Numbered from the stretch's first letter, positions 20,880 to 32,540 are shown. The stretch is 64,000 nucleotides of DNA from Oncomelania hupensis (GCA_036898135.1 CM072517.1:66836604-66900603), one strand, 5' to 3'. Numbers and translations: made by a program. The notes: generated by a model not told the origin, from the sequence alone.

Positions 20880-22030
20880 TTGAGGAAGATATTGAATTGT
20901 ACATGTCTACATTCCGAGAAAGGTTTAGCTGTGAAAAAGGTGTAAATGTCACACTCAAGCAACACATCTTAGAAACGCACATCACAGAGTGGATAAGGAG
21001 GTGGGGAATGGGAATGGCGTTCCATGGCGAACAAGTCCATGCTGTTGTTAATTTGCTGAAAAGACGAGCATGGAGCATAAAAATAAAAAAGAAAGACTGC
21101 ATCATCTTATGCAGTGTTTCCCAAAACGCACATGTGTGCGTCAGAGACGCACAAAAACAGAAAAAGGACGCATGAAAAAACAAAACTGGCGCATCACAAG
21201 GGACGTAACGTGTTTTTTTTTTTTTTACTGCCGTTAAGTATCCTGGCACCTCTGAGCTATCGTGCGCCCAAACCGAGTAAGCGCGGTGATCTCCCCTACC
21301 CACTGACCGCGCTGACACGCATGCGCAGCCTTTTTGTTTGCTTCCGAAAAGCTGAAACATGTCGCTCGACACATGGCTACGGAAAACGATAATCCGCAGA
21401 AATGCGGAAGACGATGCAATCGTTGAATGTCGAATCCTCATTTTCAGTTCTCCCTAGACTAGGCAATGATGATCTTGTCTGTAACACGCAGTTGAACAGA
21501 TTTTTTTGTCTCTTTTTTTTTTCTTCTGGTCATCGACTTAGTCCCCTCGGCTCTAACACTAACTGCTTTTACAGAGACAATTTGTCAGTATATGCAGATT
21601 GATGTGTGTAAATTGTCGTATGACCATTTCATGTTTGTTCTATGGTAATTTTATGTGATTTTAAGGTTCCTCTAGTCAATGATGGATTCCTTTGTAACAT
21701 TTATCAGAACAGTATTCCTTTTGTTGTGTTGCTTGTTTTATGGCTATTCATAATTTTCAAAAAAGTTGCATTGAAAACTAAGCTTTGTTTGACTTTGAAG
21801 TGTATTTGTGTGTCCGTGATGTTGGTTAATCAAAATCAAGGTAAATGTAGGAATTGTAAGGGGACTATCAAATTTTGTAAGGGGACTCTTGAAATTTTGC
21901 ACCAGAGAGTCCCAAGAACTCTAAAAAAAAAGCTGTGGGAAACACTGTTATGCAAGAGCAGCTGACACAAACAGCCCCAGACATCATTGTCACACCAGAA
22001 AAAAAAGGCAAAATAAATCTTCTCACTTGA
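20880..22030 (+). pseudogene. C-terminal part of the GGDH/FGD transposase-like family
   Basis: The frame reads IEEDIELYMSTFRERF, then NVTLKQHILETHITEWI, WGMGMAFHGEQVHAVVN and LLKRRAWSI. This matches the segment (TPK.H.LE.H...W...G.G..GEQG.E..H) that closes proteins of the type found at 6236-7390. The element 21112-21947 interrupts it. After the second TTATG the frame LMQEQLTQTAPDIIV and EKKGK ends at a TGA near 22028. A frameshift lies just before the insertion. The upstream parts of this particular copy are missing, so it is a separate remnant rather than a continuation of copy A. Confidence 0.55.
21112..21947 (+). mobile_element. CAGTGTTTCCC element, 5-bp TSD TTATG
   Basis: Ends are CAGTGTTTCCCA and TGGGAAACACTG. 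TTATG occurs at 21107-21111 and 21948-21952. Blocks near both ends match the shorter element 4215-4691 in inverted orientation (GTGCGTC on one side, GAGAGTCCCAAG on the other). The 836-bp interior has no recognised transposase. It lies inside the coding remnant 20880-22030. Confidence 0.92.
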
Positions 22031-22039
22031 ACTGTAACG

Positions 22040-22294
22040 AAAAGTTACGGTTTGAAACTTGACAAAATACCATCAGTTATCACATTATTTAACGACAGTA
22101 AATGTAGTGGTGGTAGTTTCACAAATGAGATAAAAGAAAATTAATTGTAGACATTCCGTGACTAACAGACATTATCATGGGGAGTGCGTAGTTTAAAATG
22201 CACCCACCATCCCTCCAATTAAAGATCACAATTCAGGTAAGATTTCATCAGCAACAACAGCCGGAGTAGTAGTAATACTAGTAGCAATAGCAAC
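22040..22294. other. AT-rich, TAG-repeat containing stretch
   Basis: Contains AGTAGTAG-type short repeats near 22260 and no gene. It ends at the left boundary of tandem copy B. Confidence 0.5.
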
Positions 22295-22659
22295 TTGTGC
22301 ATGTAGTGAGGCATGTGCGCATCATAAATTCTCGTATTAGTAGTAATAGTAGAAATGGTAGTAGTAGTAGTAATAGTGGTAGTAAATGTTGTAGCAGAAG
22401 TTGTTTGTCATAGTGAGGTATGGAATATGAAAATGGATAAAACATCTGTATATCTGCATTCTGATGGAGAAATTCACCATGTGTTTTAAAATGTCCTCAA
22501 CCATGCTTACTGCACTGTCCTGTATCTATCAAAACAATTAGAAAACACAGACAATTGCATTTTTTGCTTCAAAAGGCGTGAATTGCTGGAGATCATAGAT
22601 GAATTTTTAATAGTGCTTTTGAGGTAGTTGGCCGTGGAAGCCTTGGCGCTTAACACAGT

Positions 22660-23033
22660 TTGTTAGTCTTCAAACTTCCTTCCCCTGCAAATGCTCCTAA
22701 CAATATTTATAAAGCAGCAGAGAGAGCAGTTCGCAGCAGAAAAGGTGACGCTGCAAATGAGCTTGATGTTCTTGGGGAGTATAGGATCCAGTTTGGAAAA
22801 TTTCATGGAAACACCTTCCGGTGGATTCTGGACAATGCCCTTGGTTATGCTGGCTACCTTGTGGCAGGTATGGCCAGTGATACACCATCCACTGACAACA
22901 GCTGGCATAACAAGGTTGCTTTCAAGCATTATTTGTCATTTTCGGAAAGGCGGGAAACCGTAAAGCAAAAAGCTTCTTCGAAGCCTCTGTTCCCAAGCAC
23001 TCTGGCTGCCCAGATGTCAGCTATCTTAAAATA
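22660..23033 (+). pseudogene. Exon with FGKFHGNTFRW motif, element-associated (copy B)
   Basis: The frame reads RKGDAANELDVLGEYRIQFG, KFHGNTFRWILDNALGYAGY and SWHNKVAFKHYL, ending at a TAA. The GxFxG..FRWLLEN..GYA pattern is a short domain I know from uncharacterised mobile-element proteins of fish and invertebrates. Copy C has the same exon at 29818-30174. Its role is unknown. Copies A's counterpart would lie before the window. Confidence 0.5.
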
Positions 23034-24077
23034 AAAATAAAAACCTATCACCAGCTAAAATCAAACATGACGTGGAAAAAAAACTTTCTCAGCCCGAAGG
23101 AGTAAGCAAACTGGAACTGTTCTTTTTTTTTTATGTTGTTGGTTTCTTATCTCATCACATTTCTGAACTGTAATATATTTAACTTGCATGGTTTATGATG
23201 TATGCATGTTCTTTGGGAAATTCTTGTTAAGAAACGAGTCAAATGTATTCACAGGATGACATTGCGCCAAGCATAACAATCTGTGTTGACATTGCCACTT
23301 TTCAGCAAAAGATATGCTCATTACCCCAATATCCGTCCATTGCCTGAACATCTAAGAGGGCAAGCTGCACCTAAAAGAGAATCATTACTACTTTCAGGTA
23401 CAGGATCAAATGTTCTGCGTGGGAGAACACATTCGTCAAGATGATTTTGTGGTGTATACAATAAAAGACGTACAAGTGATTAGCATCAACTGTGATGTTT
23501 TCAGTGAGAAAATGGTGCAAACCCTCAAATCTTTCCATGGAAATCTTGTGCTGTCTTCGGCCATTTTGTTTTTTGTAAGCCTCCCAAATCAAGGCCCTTC
23601 GAGTCTTTCAGCTCTGCAATATTAAAGTATTCAATGTGTCCACATTCTAATGAGTCATGCAAATAATTAATTGCGAGCGAACTCTCGTCTTGTATAAAAT
23701 CAAGAACTTTTGGTATAACAGCAGTTCAGCGATAGTCGAAACGGCAGTGTAAATAGGCGTCTTCAGAATTGTTTCAATAGCCCACATATGTTTGTTTAAC
23801 CACTTGACCCAATATATTTTTTCATAATCACTCAACTCTTTGTGCGAGTTGTAGCAAAACGTCCTTCATAGCTAAGGTGTAGCAAACTGTGAGTTAGTGT
23901 GCTATTATATGAGAACTGTTAATCATGTCTTCAACAAAGTCGGGAAATCCAAAAAAAGGATAGTCAGAACCTCCCCACATCGGGATCAAAGGAAGAAGAC
24001 AATAACATTATGTTTGGTGAAATCATCAGTAGAGAAGCAACCAATGTCAAAACTAAAGAACCACCTGTAGAAATATC

Positions 24078-24757
24078 TTCCATTAAAATAGAATCTACTG
24101 AACAGTCTAAGACAGACTTTCATTAAGATAGAATCTACTGAACAGTCTAAGACAGACTTCCATTAAGATAGAATCTACTGAACAGTCTAAGACAGACTTC
24201 CATTAAAATAGAATCTACTGAACAGTTTAAGACAGGCTTCCATTAAGATAGAATCTACTGAACAGTTTAAGACTGGCTTCCATTAAGATAGAATCTACTG
24301 AACAGTCTAAGACTGGCTTCCATTAAGATAGAATCTACTGAACAGTTTAAGACAGACTTCCATTAAGATAGAATCTACTGAACAGTCTAAGACAGACTTC
24401 CATTAAAATAGAATCTACTGAACAGTTTAAGACAGACTTCCATTAAGATAGAATCTACTGAACAGTTTAAGACTGGCTTCCATTAAGATAGAATCTACTG
24501 AACAGTCTAAGACTGGCTTCCATTAAGATAGAATCTACTGAACAGTTTAAGACAGACTTCCATTAAGATAGAATCTACTGAACAGTTTAAGACTGGCTTC
24601 CATTAAGATAGAATCTACTGAACAGTCTAAGACTGGCTTCCATTAAGATAGAATCTACTGAACAGTTTAAGACAGACTTCCATTAAGATAGAATCTACTG
24701 AACAGTCTAAGACAGACTTCCATTAAGATAGAATCTACTGAACAGTCTAAGACAGAA
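24078..24757 (+). repeat. 40-bp minisatellite, 17 units (copy B)
   Basis: GAATCTACTG recurs at exact 40-bp steps from 24091 to 24731. Units fall into variants (ACAGACTTC, ACTGGCTTC, ACAGGCTTC; GTCTAAG or GTTTAAG) that themselves recur in blocks of three (120 bp), pointing to expansion by a three-unit step that keeps the frame. Confidence 0.96.
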
Positions 24758-24815
24758 AATCGCTCCAAACCAGTCTCTTCTACTAACCAAATAGTACAGG
24801 TACCGGATGCTCTGA

Positions 24816-26332
24816 GTGACACAGCCGCAGTCCAACAATCAGAGAGCCCTCTCCATAGCCAGTAGTACAAGAGCCCAGGAGACCATCAGAGAACAACAGC
24901 TAGTCAAGGATTACTGGATTGCATCCAAGATCTGCTGCGAAGTCTTGCAGTCATTTGTCCTATCGTTAGAAGCGAAGAAACCCAACAGAAAGATCCAAAA
25001 AGGAATCAAGCATAAGCTGTCCGCAGAACTTTCCAAAGTAGTTAAAATACACCAGTTCTTGGCTCCCTTAGTAAAAGCCCCCGACATAGAGGAAAACCTA
25101 GAAGAATTGCAAGAAAGGGTAATGGTGGCTGAAGATGCCTACTACACCATCTACCCGAAGACCTCGCCTTATGCCCCACCCTTGGTCACTTCGATCCTCA
25201 CCCAGTCCTCCCTTTCGGCAGCCGAATCCATTGACCTAGCTGTGGAGTTCGGTGCAGTTAGGGAAGATATAACGGGAAGAAATAGGGCCATTATCCAACA
25301 AGAACACAACACCCTGGCTAGGATTGATGAAGCTAAGTCCGAAATCGTTGTGCAGCTATCTGTCAATGCTGAAGCCCTTCAGGCCAGTAAACGACTCCTA
25401 GAAGAAAAGGAAAGGGTGAGGATAGATGCGGACAGAGCAGAGAAAGAGTTAGCCGAAGAGATAGTACAGGCCACTAAAAGACTAGTACAAAAGGAATTGC
25501 AGGCAAAAATGGACACTGAGAAGCTAGAAGCAACCCAGTGGAAAGTAAAGGCTGAGGCAGAAACCCAAAGAGAAGAGCTGCACATACTATAGAATATCGG
25601 TGAGTAAATCGGTCGGATAAACCGGTAGCCAATTAGTTAGATCTTTTCAAGGCCCTATTCAGGGACAAAACTTATTTTGTTATGATCTGTCATGTGTTAA
25701 GGACATTTAAAGTAAATTTAAAATGAAATATGTTCATATTAACATATTATAGAATGTTGTCATGCTATTTTCAGGTGATGACGACATCCAGGAAAGCCTT
25801 GATCAGACGGAGTCTCATGACACAGCTGTCAAAATAGAGCTCCAAATGCAATGCGCAGTAATTCGCAACTATGAAGGTATCATGTATAATTAATTTCTCT
25901 TGTAAATTTGAGTGAATGATTTGTCTCCACTGATTAAATCAATGTCATTTTGGCCAACTGAAACCATGCTAAACAACACAGACTAAAACTAAGGAGACAT
26001 GGTTGTGTCTTTGGGCAAAGTACATACATAATTTACAAGGCACCATTGGCAAGGTAGACATACTTTAAAGATACCATTCACAGTTATTTGTCTTTATTGT
26101 TTATGCTGCCTGATACTATTCAGTTATTTGACTTTATAGTTTATGCTGCCTTGCAATACTTCCTTGGCATTTGTAGTTCTGTGCATAGGACTGGTTTATT
26201 ATTATTTAGTTTTGTGTTGTTTATGGTATCATTTTTGTGCTCTTCTCAGCACTGTCAAATGCCCTTGGCTCTTCTATGGAGGATAGAACTGAGGAGGATG
26301 TTCAACAGCTCATCAAAAACAACGCTAACTAA
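24816..26332 (+). CDS. Coiled-coil protein gene, three exons (copy B)
   Basis: Same structure as 1046-2560: a 258-codon exon closing with TAG at 25590-25592, exon 2 at 25775-25876 and exon 3 ending TAA at 26332. Substitutions against copy A (for example N/I, E/D, TI/AL, G/D, E/Q, L/H) are scattered and none makes a stop. The first in-frame ATG lies 102 codons in. Function is not recognised; the charged C-terminal third suggests a coiled coil. Confidence 0.55.
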
Positions 26333-26399
26333 CAGCGAACAAATATTCACTTTGCTGTCAAGAATCTGTTAAGGTTCAGCAGAGGCATCCTTACATTTA

Positions 26400-26768
26400 T
26401 TGCTCCTAGTCCGTATTAACAATCAAAACCGTGAGGATATATCATTTACCACTCTCTACCTGTCTTTGGTCCTCAACTCTGAAATCCCCTTCCATACAAC
26501 ATTAGACATTCTTCCTCCATTTCCTCTTTTAAATCACAGTTGAAAACATACCTCTTTATGGAATATTTCAATTAATCATATACAAGAGAGTGTAAGCAGG
26601 TGTGTGTGCTTGTGTTTTTCATAGTTGTTCAACTGTATTTTGTACATATGTATATTATGTATCTTTTGTCCAGTTTTGTCTGTCTTGTCTTCCCATTCCC
26701 CCAACCCCTTGCACGCCTTGATCCTTAGGCTAAGGTGCCTTACAAATGACTAACATTATTATTATTAT
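26400..26768 (+). mobile_element. L2/CR1-type LINE 3' end (copy B)
   Basis: Uninterrupted version of 2640-3806, with the reverse-transcriptase C-terminal remnant and the tail GCCTTACAAATGACTAAC(ATT)n. It gives the empty site TATTAT (26653-26658) for the element that split the A copy. Confidence 0.65.
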
Positions 26769-26853
26769 ATGTTTAATGTATTTATATATATTTAATTCTA
26801 TGTATGTTTTGTTCAACACATTCAACTTGCTTCATATTTTAACTTATTTTCAG

Positions 26854-28311
26854 AGCAATGAAGCTGGTAACTGCAGCCGGATGGAGAAGATGGCTCTTGA
26901 ATGTGCCGTTCAGTTCCTGACTGAAGGCCTAAAAATAGGGGAGCTGGTTACCGACCGTCATCCACAGATTGTAAAATACATGAAAGAAATGAAGGAGACA
27001 ACTCATTCCATTAATATCTGGCATGTTGCTAAAGGTTAAAATTAGTGTTTATATTTAACTTACTTATGTTCAAGTTAAAATAAAAAAAAATTACTGTTAT
27101 GATAAATAGATCCTACTCAAGATCCAAATGTTGTCGTAAAGCACTGAAATTTGTACTAAGCACCTAGTTAGGAGGACATAGAATATTATTATATAATTTC
27201 CCACCATTTATTAACTAAAATATTTTTTCACAGGCCTTAAAAAAAAAGAAGTCAAAACTAGCAAACGAAAAAGAATGCAGGCAACTGTCAGAATGGATCA
27301 AGTCTATTCTTAATCATCTTTATTGGGTAGCGGCATCTACCCCTGAAGCCGATGCACAACTGATGGTTCAGAAGTGGACTTCCTTGGGGCAACCACATCC
27401 ACAACAAACACACACATGGAGGATAGCTATCCTTCCCAGTTTGTGTACATCCTCCACTTGAGGGTGAACTGGAAAAAAACTTGGCTAAAAGAAGGTAAAT
27501 CTAAAACATTAGAGCTTGGCAGCTGGGATGGTGTGCATGATGGTGTCATAGCTAACCCTCAGAACATACTCCTGTGGCAATTAATGCACTCTTGAATAGA
27601 TTTTGATTCAGAAGTACTGGGTATTTTGTGATTATTATTTTTATTTATTGTGGTCTCTTTCTTAACCGGGTTGCACCTTTGTTAAAGGTTCTGGACCTCA
27701 GCACCTGGTTTGTATGGGAATCAGCCATACCACCACTATGCATACTGCCCTAAGGAGATTGTTTATTTTGGCTTAACGTGCACAGAGACCATCAGCCTAT
27801 TAGGGTCGAAGACGGGGTTAACCATCCCAGGAATTAAGGAACAGGGAACCTAATTAATTAATCATTGAACCATCCCAACAATGGAAATATTAAGTTGGAT
27901 GAAGGAATAAGGCCACCTTGTTTTCCGCTGCTGGATTCGAACCCTGGCACACACGCTTGCCAGTCCGATGCGCAACCAACTGCGCCAGCCAGGTGTTGAG
28001 AGTTAGAGTAAATACATAAAGTGTGTACGAATCAAGAGGTTTTGCATTTGCTCATTTTGCAACACAACTAACAAAAACAGCTTTAAACCTTTATCTTTAC
28101 TTTATTGTGCAACATTTTCTTTATTAAATTATTTAACAGGCAGCAAGGTGTCCACAAAACTGCTGTAAATTATTCATTCAAGATGGTTAATCAAAGATGT
28201 TGGTATGCTGGCTACTGGCCCACAGACAGCTTCAGTTGAAGCTTTCCATTCAGTGATCAACCATTTGCGCCCAAAATGGTGGGCTTTTCCTACGAAGGAA
28301 TCCTTTGCAGG
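26854..28311 (+). pseudogene. TDRH / WHVAKG / HLYW / EAFHSV transposase-like gene (copy B)
   Basis: Exons correspond to 26854-27034, about 27238-27494 and 28140-28311. The first encodes LVTDRHPQIVKYMKEM and NIWHVAKG, with Asn in place of the Asp of copy A. The second has an extra G near 27391 that shifts the frame after QKWTSLG. The third keeps the same 1-nt loss as copy A in the segment after HSVINH. The gene is therefore more decayed than A. Confidence 0.6.
27731..27992 (-). mobile_element. tRNA-derived SINE (copy B)
   Basis: Same SINE as 5540-5790, with box A and box B intact on the minus strand. Only one 47-bp unit lies beside it. Confidence 0.78.
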
Positions 28312-28439
28312 TATTAAGGATGATTGAGTCATACTTGCATTGCCAATTGTATGACTTTTTTTTAACTACCTCTAATATAAACTGTCATCTAGTTGTCACT
28401 GTTGTCATGTTATAAATAATTGTATTCACAATTTCACAC

Positions 28440-29424
28440 AGAAGGATTTTTCATTTAAGATAGAAGAAAAGGAAGAGCCCGTGGTGTTGATCAGAGACAT
28501 AACCCAATTCGTGTTAAATTTGCTGGAAAAGTATGATGAAAAGAAAATGCTAGACTGGCATGATGGCACCATCCCAACAGATGATGTATGGATAAAACTT
28601 GGTGGAGACCACGTGAAGGGGAGGGAAGCTTCAAGATGGTTAAAGCCCCAATGCCAAAGACAATGCACATACGATTGTTTTGGCTGAATGTAAAGACACC
28701 AATGAAAATCTTGCATCCATTCTAGGCCCATTAAAAGGAGAAATTGAGAGGCTGAAATTGGGAGTTTGGAGGGACAAACAGCTTAGGGTCTTTATGTTTG
28801 GTGATCTGGACTTTTTCCTTAAGATGTATGGTATTTTACCATCAAGCACACATTGTTGTTTATGGTGTAAATCGTCAAGAGAACAAACGCAGTCATATCC
28901 AGGAGATGAAGCGATGCCAGGAAGACACACAGGCAGTTTGAAGAGAGATTACAGAAACTATGAAAAACAAGGCTGCCAAAAATCAGATGCAAAGCTATAC
29001 TTTAATGTAACACGAGACCCCATTTGGAACATAGAAATAGACCATGTATGCGCACCCTACCTGCACATTCTTCTGGGTGTAGTCAAGAAACATCATGCCA
29101 CACTTCTAGTTCAGTGTCACAGTCTAGACAAACAACTTGCAGATGCACTATCAAAACAGAAACCAGCAGATCTTCCAGAAAGAATGATACACACAACCAG
29201 CGAATTTCAAAGTTGTGTCAAAAACATGCAAACGATGCGAAACCGAAATGATAAAATAAACTATAGTCAATTAGAATTTGCATCATATGAAGGACCAGTT
29301 GTCGCTGCTGTTGAAGCTGTCCTACAGAAACATAATATCAGGAGACAGTCCTACCACAGCGGCACCATGATTGGCAATTACTGTAACAAGTATATGCAGA
29401 AGGTCATCAATGATATTGTCGACA
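28440..29424 (+). pseudogene. GGDH / FGDLDF / CLWC transposase-like gene (copy B)
   Basis: Counterpart of 6236-7390. The frame from about 28680 is open (AECKDTNENLASILG, then FMFGDLDFFLKMYGI and CLWC) where copy A has a stop, but the frameshifts after GGDH are shared. It is cut at the tandem boundary after NDIVD, so the C-terminus is replaced by unrelated start-of-unit sequence. Confidence 0.62.
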
Positions 29425-29817
29425 TTGTGCATGTAGTGAGGCATGTGCGCATCATAAATTCTCGTATTAGTAGTAATAGTAGAAGTAGTAGTAGTAGTAG
29501 TAATAGTGGTAGTAAATGTTGTAGCAGAAGTTGTTTGTCATAGTGAGGTATGGAATATGAAAATGGATAAAACATCTGTATATCTGCATTCTGATGGAGA
29601 AATTCACCATGTGTTTTAAAATGTCCTCAACCATGCATACTGCACTGTCCTGTATCTATCAAAACAATTAGAAAACACAGACAATTGCATTTTTTGCTTC
29701 AAAAGGCGTGAATTGCTGGAGATCATAGATGAATTTTTAGTGCTTTTGAGGTAGTTGGTCGTGGGAGCTTTGGCGCTTAACACAGTTTGTTAGTCTTCAA
29801 ACTTCCTTCCCCTGCAA

Positions 29818-30174
29818 ATGCTCCTAACAATATTTATAAAGCAGCAGAGAGAGAGAGCAGTTCGCAGCAGAAAAGGTGACGCTGCAAATGAGCTTGATGT
29901 TCTTGGGGAGTATAGGATCCAGTTTGGAAAATTTCATGGAAACACCTTCCGGTGGATTCTGGACAATGCCCTTGGTTATGCTGGCTACCTTGTGGCAGGT
30001 ATGGCCAGTGATACACCATCCACTGACAACAGCTGGCATAACAAGGTTGCTTTCAAGCGTTATTTGGAGTCATTTTTGGAAAGGCGGGAAACCGTGAAGC
30101 AAAAAGCTTCTTCGAAGCCTCTGTTCCCAAGCACTCTGGCTGCCCAGATGTCAGCTCTCTTAAAATTAAAATAA
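29818..30174 (+). pseudogene. Exon with FGKFHGNTFRW motif (copy C)
   Basis: Same domain as 22660-23033. A 4-bp GAGA gain near 29850 shifts the frame at its start. It ends in a TAA after ALLKLK. Confidence 0.5.
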
Positions 30175-30760
30175 AAACCTGTCACCAGCTAAACTCAAAC
30201 ATGACGTGGAAAAGAACCTTTATCAGTCAAGAAGTAAGCAAATTGGAACTGTTCTTTTTTTTTTTTTTTCTATGTTGTTGTTTTCTTATCTCATCAGATT
30301 TCTGAACTGTAATATATTTTTACTTGCATGGTTTATGATGTATGCATGTTCTTTGTGAAATTCTTGTTAAGAAAGGAGTAAAATGTATTCAGGATGACAT
30401 TGCGCCAAATGTAACATTCTGTGTGGACATTCCGCTGTGTTTCAACCAAACACCAATGGCAATGTGCGTCAACCATGCACAAAAACGACTCTGCCTCCTG
30501 AATTCAACGCTCAACACGAGTACACATCGCTTTCTGATGAGGAAATCAGAGGACAGAGGAGTTGGTGACCATTTGGCCAAGGTTAAACTGTTGATATTTT
30601 CAGGTTTACAGGTGAATACAGCAGCCAGTAGAAAGGTGTAGAAGGAGGAAAGAGCAAAGAAGCTGTGCATGGTTTGCTTGAGGTCAAATGTCACTTTTCA
30701 GCAAAAGATATGCTCGTTACCCCAATATCCGTCCATTTCCTGACCATCTAAGAGGGCAAG

Positions 30761-30939
30761 CAGCTTGAAGTTGCTCGGCTGAAACCTCTCCCCCACCCCT
30801 CTCAAAAAAAAAACAACAAAAAAAAAAAACTTTTTTTTTTCCGGAACGCTTATAAAATATCCGTATTTTCCGTAACACATCCTGTTTTTGTCAATTTTCC
30901 GGAACAAAGTACGGAAAATCGGAACGGTAGGCAAGTCTG
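30761..30939 (+). mobile_element. Small CAG..CTG miniature element in copy C
   Basis: Copy B reads GGGCAAGCTGCACC without a break (about 23358). In copy C the sequence GGGCAAG is followed by CAGCTTG, 179 bp, then CAAGTCTG and CAAGCTGCACC. The duplication is CAAG, or GCAAG if the end base is shared. The right end (complement CAGACTTGCC) resembles that of the hAT fragment ending at 49826. The ends match only weakly. Confidence 0.7.
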
Positions 30940-31556
30940 CAAGCTGCACCTAAAAGAGAATCATTACTACTTTCAGGTATAGGATCAAATGTTCTGCGTG
31001 GGAGAACACATTCGTCAAGATGATTTTGTGGTGTATACAATAAATGACGCACAAGTGATTAGCATCAACTGTGATGTTTTCAGTGAGAAAATGGTGCCAA
31101 CCCTCAAATCGTTCCATGGAAATCTTGTGCTGTCTTCGGCCATTTTGTTATTTGTAAGCCTCCCAAATCAAGGCCCTTCAAGTCTTTCAGCTCTGCAATA
31201 TTAAAGTATTCAATGTGTCCACATTCTAATGAGTCATGCAAATAATTAATTGCGAGAGAACTCTCCTCTTGTATAAAATCAAGAACTTTTGGTATAACAG
31301 CAGTTCAGCGATAGTCGAAACGGCAGTGTAAATAGGCGTCTTCAGAATTGTTTCAATAGCCCACATGTTTGTTTAACCACTTGACCCAATATATTTTTTC
31401 ATAATCACTCAACTCTTCGTGCGAGTTGTAGCAAAACGTCCTTCATAGCTAAGGTGTAGCAAACTGTGAGTTAGTGTGCTATTATATGAGAACTGTTAAT
31501 CATGTCTTCAACAAAGTCGGGAAATCCAAAAAAAAAGGATAGTCAGAACCTCCCCA

Positions 31557-31783
31557 CGAATCTACTGAACAGTCTAAGACAGACTTCCATTAAAATAGAA
31601 TCTACTGAACAGTCTAAGACTGGCTTCCATTAAGATAGAATCTACTGAACAGTTTAAGACAGACTTCCATTAAGATAGAATCTACTGTACAGTCTAAGAC
31701 AGACTTCCATTAAGATAGAATCTACTGAACAGTCTTAGACAGACTTCCATTAAGATAGAATCTACTGAACAGTCTAAGACAGA
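31557..31783 (+). repeat. 40-bp minisatellite, 6 units (copy C)
   Basis: Six 40-bp units starting directly after CCTCCCCAC; the stretch that separates the gene start from the array in A and B is deleted. Confidence 0.95.
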
Positions 31784-31839
31784 AAATCGCTCCAAACCAG
31801 TCTCTTCTACTAACCAAATAGTACAGGTACCGGATGCTC

Positions 31840-32540
31840 TGAGTGACAAAGCCGCAGTCCAACAATCAGAGAGCCCTCTCTATAGCCAGTAGTACAAGAG
31901 CCCAGGAGAGGTCATTTGTCCTATCGTTAGAAGCCAAGAAACCCAACAGAAAGATCCAAAAAGGAATCAAGCACGAGCTGTCCGCAGAACTTTCCAAAGT
32001 AGTTTAAATACACCAGTTCTTGGCTCCCTTGGTAAAAGCCCCCGACATAGAGGAAAACCTAGAAAAATTGCAAGAAAGGGTAACGGTGGCTGAAGATGCC
32101 TACTACACCATCTACCCGAAGACCTCGCCTTATGCCCCACCCTTGGTCACTTCGATCCTCACCCAGTCCTCCCTTTCGGCAGCCAAATCCGTTGACCTAG
32201 CTGTGGAGTTCGGTGCAGTTAGGGAAGAAATAGGGCCATTATCCAACAAGAACACAACACCCTGGCTAGGACTGATGAAGCTAAGTCCAAAATCGTTGTG
32301 CAGCTATCTGTCAATGCTGAAGCCCTTCAGGCCAGTAAACGACTCCTAGAAGAAAAGGAAAGGGCAAGGATAGAGGCGGACAGAGCAGAGAAAGAGTTAG
32401 CCGAAGAGATAGTACAGGCCACTAATAGATTAGTACAAAAGGAATTGCAGGCAAAAATGGACACTGAGAAGCTAGAAGCAACCGAGTGGAAAGTAAAGGC
32501 TGAGGCAGAAACCCAAAGAGAAGAGCTGCTCATACTATAG
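31840..32540 (+). pseudogene. Coiled-coil exon, decayed (copy C)
   Basis: Compared with A and B it has lost about 62 bp near 31909, has a TAA in GTAGTTTAAATAC (about 32003) and a further frame change near 32240. The final part (LLEEKERARIEADRAEKEL) and the TAG at 32538-32540 remain. Exons 2 and 3 are missing. Confidence 0.75.

Larger units (their letters stand above)
22295..29424 (+). repeat. Copy B of the repeated unit (7130 bp)
   Basis: The unit begins TTGTGCATGTAG at 22295 and the next copy begins with the same 12 bases at 29425, giving a direct tandem repeat of 7130 bp. From 23338 on it parallels copy A. It lacks two insertions found in A and has 17 VNTR units. It also contains the PEHLRGQ segment (23340-23444). 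Confidence 0.92.
29425..32540 (+). repeat. Copy C of the repeated unit, truncated
   Basis: Begins with the same TTGTGCATGTAG as copy B and runs to the TAG of the coiled-coil exon, then changes abruptly at about 32545. Around 30390-30700 it holds about 250 bp that copy B lacks. A miniature element (30761-30939) and several deletions distinguish it. Confidence 0.9.

Noticed and set aside
20860..21441. 193-codon ORF on the minus strand
   Set aside because: It runs across the boundary of the miniature element at 21112 and is antisense to conserved coding.
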